A DNA stretch of 5,105 nucleotides, taken from contig JAILPF010000143.1 in the NCBI GenBank assembly GCA_024699575.1, forward strand, positions 1-5,105, written 5' to 3'. Position numbers and translations under genes: made by a program. The DNA is from Acetatifactor sp. (GTDB lineage: Bacteria > Bacillota > Clostridia > Lachnospirales > Lachnospiraceae). The notes below the pieces were generated by a model, which was not told the origin of the DNA, ran no database searches, and saw only the letters and a list, made by a program, of their open reading frames with translations. Shown here piece by piece: positions 4,153 through 5,105 of the stretch (position 1 is its first letter; each line of letters opens with the position of its first letter).

Positions 4153-5105
4153 TTATTTGTTCATGCCACAAACTGAGCATCTGGTGATTTCAATTTTCTC
4201 ATAAATTGGAATTACATCACCATTTGCATCAAGTTTAAATTCACCATTTGCATCTCGTTCACAACCAATTATTTCGCCATCAACCGTAATCGTTTCCCAC
4301 TGGTGTTCAATTCCGGAAGGCTCATATCGGACCTCTTCCCATCCGCATGCCGTACAGGTATATCTTACCTGCTTATCATCCCCTGGTCTGCAGCTTCCGG
4401 TTGATTGTACTCTCCCTGCATCCCACTGATGAGGTGTACGGTCAACAACAATTCTCTCGTCACTGCATTGATTACACCTTGAGCACCGCTTTACATAATA
4501 TGCACCATGCCAACAGTCCTCTGGTGTCTGTGCAAATCCTAGCTCGATAATGCTATAATCATGCCCCAATGCAGCTCCGACATCCTTATCCTCTTTCACC
4601 TCTCCACAGCCGGAACAATAGGTCTTGGTGTGTCCGGCGTGTTCACAGTCAGCCGGTGTGTTCTCAGTCACCCATGTATGCTCATGCTGCTTTACCGGCT
4701 TCGAAGTTGAAGGTGTCTGTGTTGCCGGCGATGTGGTATTCTTGGATTCTTCCGGTTTCGTAGTGTTCTTCGAAGTTGTCGGAACTTGTGTTGATTCGGT
4801 ATTCTTTGAATCGTTCTTTACGGATGTAGACCCCGCTTCCTTCATATCCTGATTCTTCTCTTCCGCTTTAGAATCTTTATCTGAAGTCTGAGATACCTGC
4901 TTATCTACGGTCTGAGAAGCTTCTGCTTTATCTGCTTTCACAGCCTTTTCCTCTGCGATTCCCTGGCTGGATTCCTGATGTACAATCTCCTCCAGCTCTT
5001 CTGCAGAATCAATGTCTTCAGCAGCTGTTTCCGGAAGCTCCTGCAGCTCTTCTTCATCTGCCACATCTTTTTCTGCAACAGATGCCGTTTCAAGAGTTTC
5101 CGTTG
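4153..5105 (-). CDS. C-terminal part of a probable surface protein with four HxW/CxxC repeats
   Basis: The frame enters at the right edge with no start in sight and ends at TAA (4155-4153), giving 316 residues; numbering starts at codon 5103-5101. Residues 1 to about 80 are acidic and Lys/Ala-rich. About 80-137 are Ser/Thr/Asn/Lys/Pro-rich with SKNT three times, a flexible stalk typical of exported proteins. From 140 to the end are four imperfect units, each with His-x-Trp (or His-Asp-Tyr), one Cys, then Cys-x-x-Cys: H142/W144, C153, C163-C166; H182/Y183, C197, C207-C210; H225/W227, C238, C250-C253; H267/W269, C281, C309-C312. One His and three Cys per unit suggest a metal (zinc) site or disulphides. 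I do not recognise a named family; similar modules occur in clostridial cell-surface proteins. The GTG at 5064 is an internal Val codon. The N-terminus and any signal peptide are outside the window. Confidence 0.85.
   Translation of the reverse strand, partial: TETLETASVAEKDVADEEELQELPETAAEDIDSAEELEEIVHQESSQGIAEEKAVKADKAEASQTVDKQVSQTSDKDSKAEEKNQDMKEAGSTSVKNDSKNTESTQVPTTSKNTTKPEESKNTTSPATQTPSTSKPVKQHEHTWVTENTPADCEHAGHTKTYCSGCGEVKEDKDVGAALGHDYSIIELGFAQTPEDCWHGAYYVKRCSRCNQCSDERIVVDRTPHQWDAGRVQSTGSCRPGDDKQVRYTCTACGWEEVRYEPSGIEHQWETITVDGEIIGCERDANGEFKLDANGDVIPIYEKIEITRCSVCGMNK

Noticed and set aside
4153..5064. GTG at 5064 as the start of the minus-strand gene
   Set aside because: The frame stays open to the window edge in the same acidic composition, there is no Shine-Dalgarno before the GTG, and an exported protein would need a signal peptide. 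It is an internal Val codon.

Overview
The window looks like low-to-middle GC Firmicutes DNA, most likely a gut Lachnospiraceae (Clostridia). The reasons are Shine-Dalgarno-led genes, compact intrinsic terminators, a secreted protein of the SP / Cys-pair / InlB-repeat / fibronectin / glycine-rich type, and tiny holin-like toxin peptides. The assignment rests on family recognition from memory, not on a search.

Layout. Positions 1-3013 (minus strand) hold the first 1004 codons of a very large exported protein whose 3' end lies outside the window. Positions 3014-3100 are its leader, with a strong minus-strand intrinsic terminator only 15 bases from the start codon. Positions 3101-4142 hold three tandem copies of one small genetic module, each about 325-380 bp. 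Positions 4153-5105 (minus strand) are the C-terminal 316 residues of a second protein, probably also exported, with an acidic and Ser/Thr/Lys-rich stalk and four His-x-Trp / Cys-x-x-Cys repeats.

The centre is the interesting part. Each module encodes, on the plus strand, a 31-32 residue single-helix peptide of the Hol-Tox (putative holin-like toxin) type; two of the three are too short for most gene callers. Each module also has an extended -10 promoter, a transcript starting at a conserved AGAGCAATCG, a hairpin that buries the Shine-Dalgarno sequence, an intrinsic terminator, and a convergent minus-strand promoter for a ~90-100 nt antisense RNA overlapping the toxin 3' UTR. This is the layout of a type I toxin-antitoxin system (compare TxpA/RatA and BsrG/SR4).

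The strongest signal is that the first ~30 nt of each toxin mRNA pairs almost completely with its last ~30 nt (28-29 pairs). The pairing is kept by compensating base changes between modules, with the same bulged G in all three. This predicts a closed, translation-inactive full-length mRNA, as in hok-like systems. The 3' arm is shared with the terminator stem and is also the antisense target, so terminator folding, end-to-end pairing and antisense binding compete for the same bases. The hairpin just after each stop codon fits better as the antisense RNA's terminator: in modules 1 and 2 its non-Watson-Crick positions are G-U in the minus-strand RNA but A-C in the plus-strand RNA.
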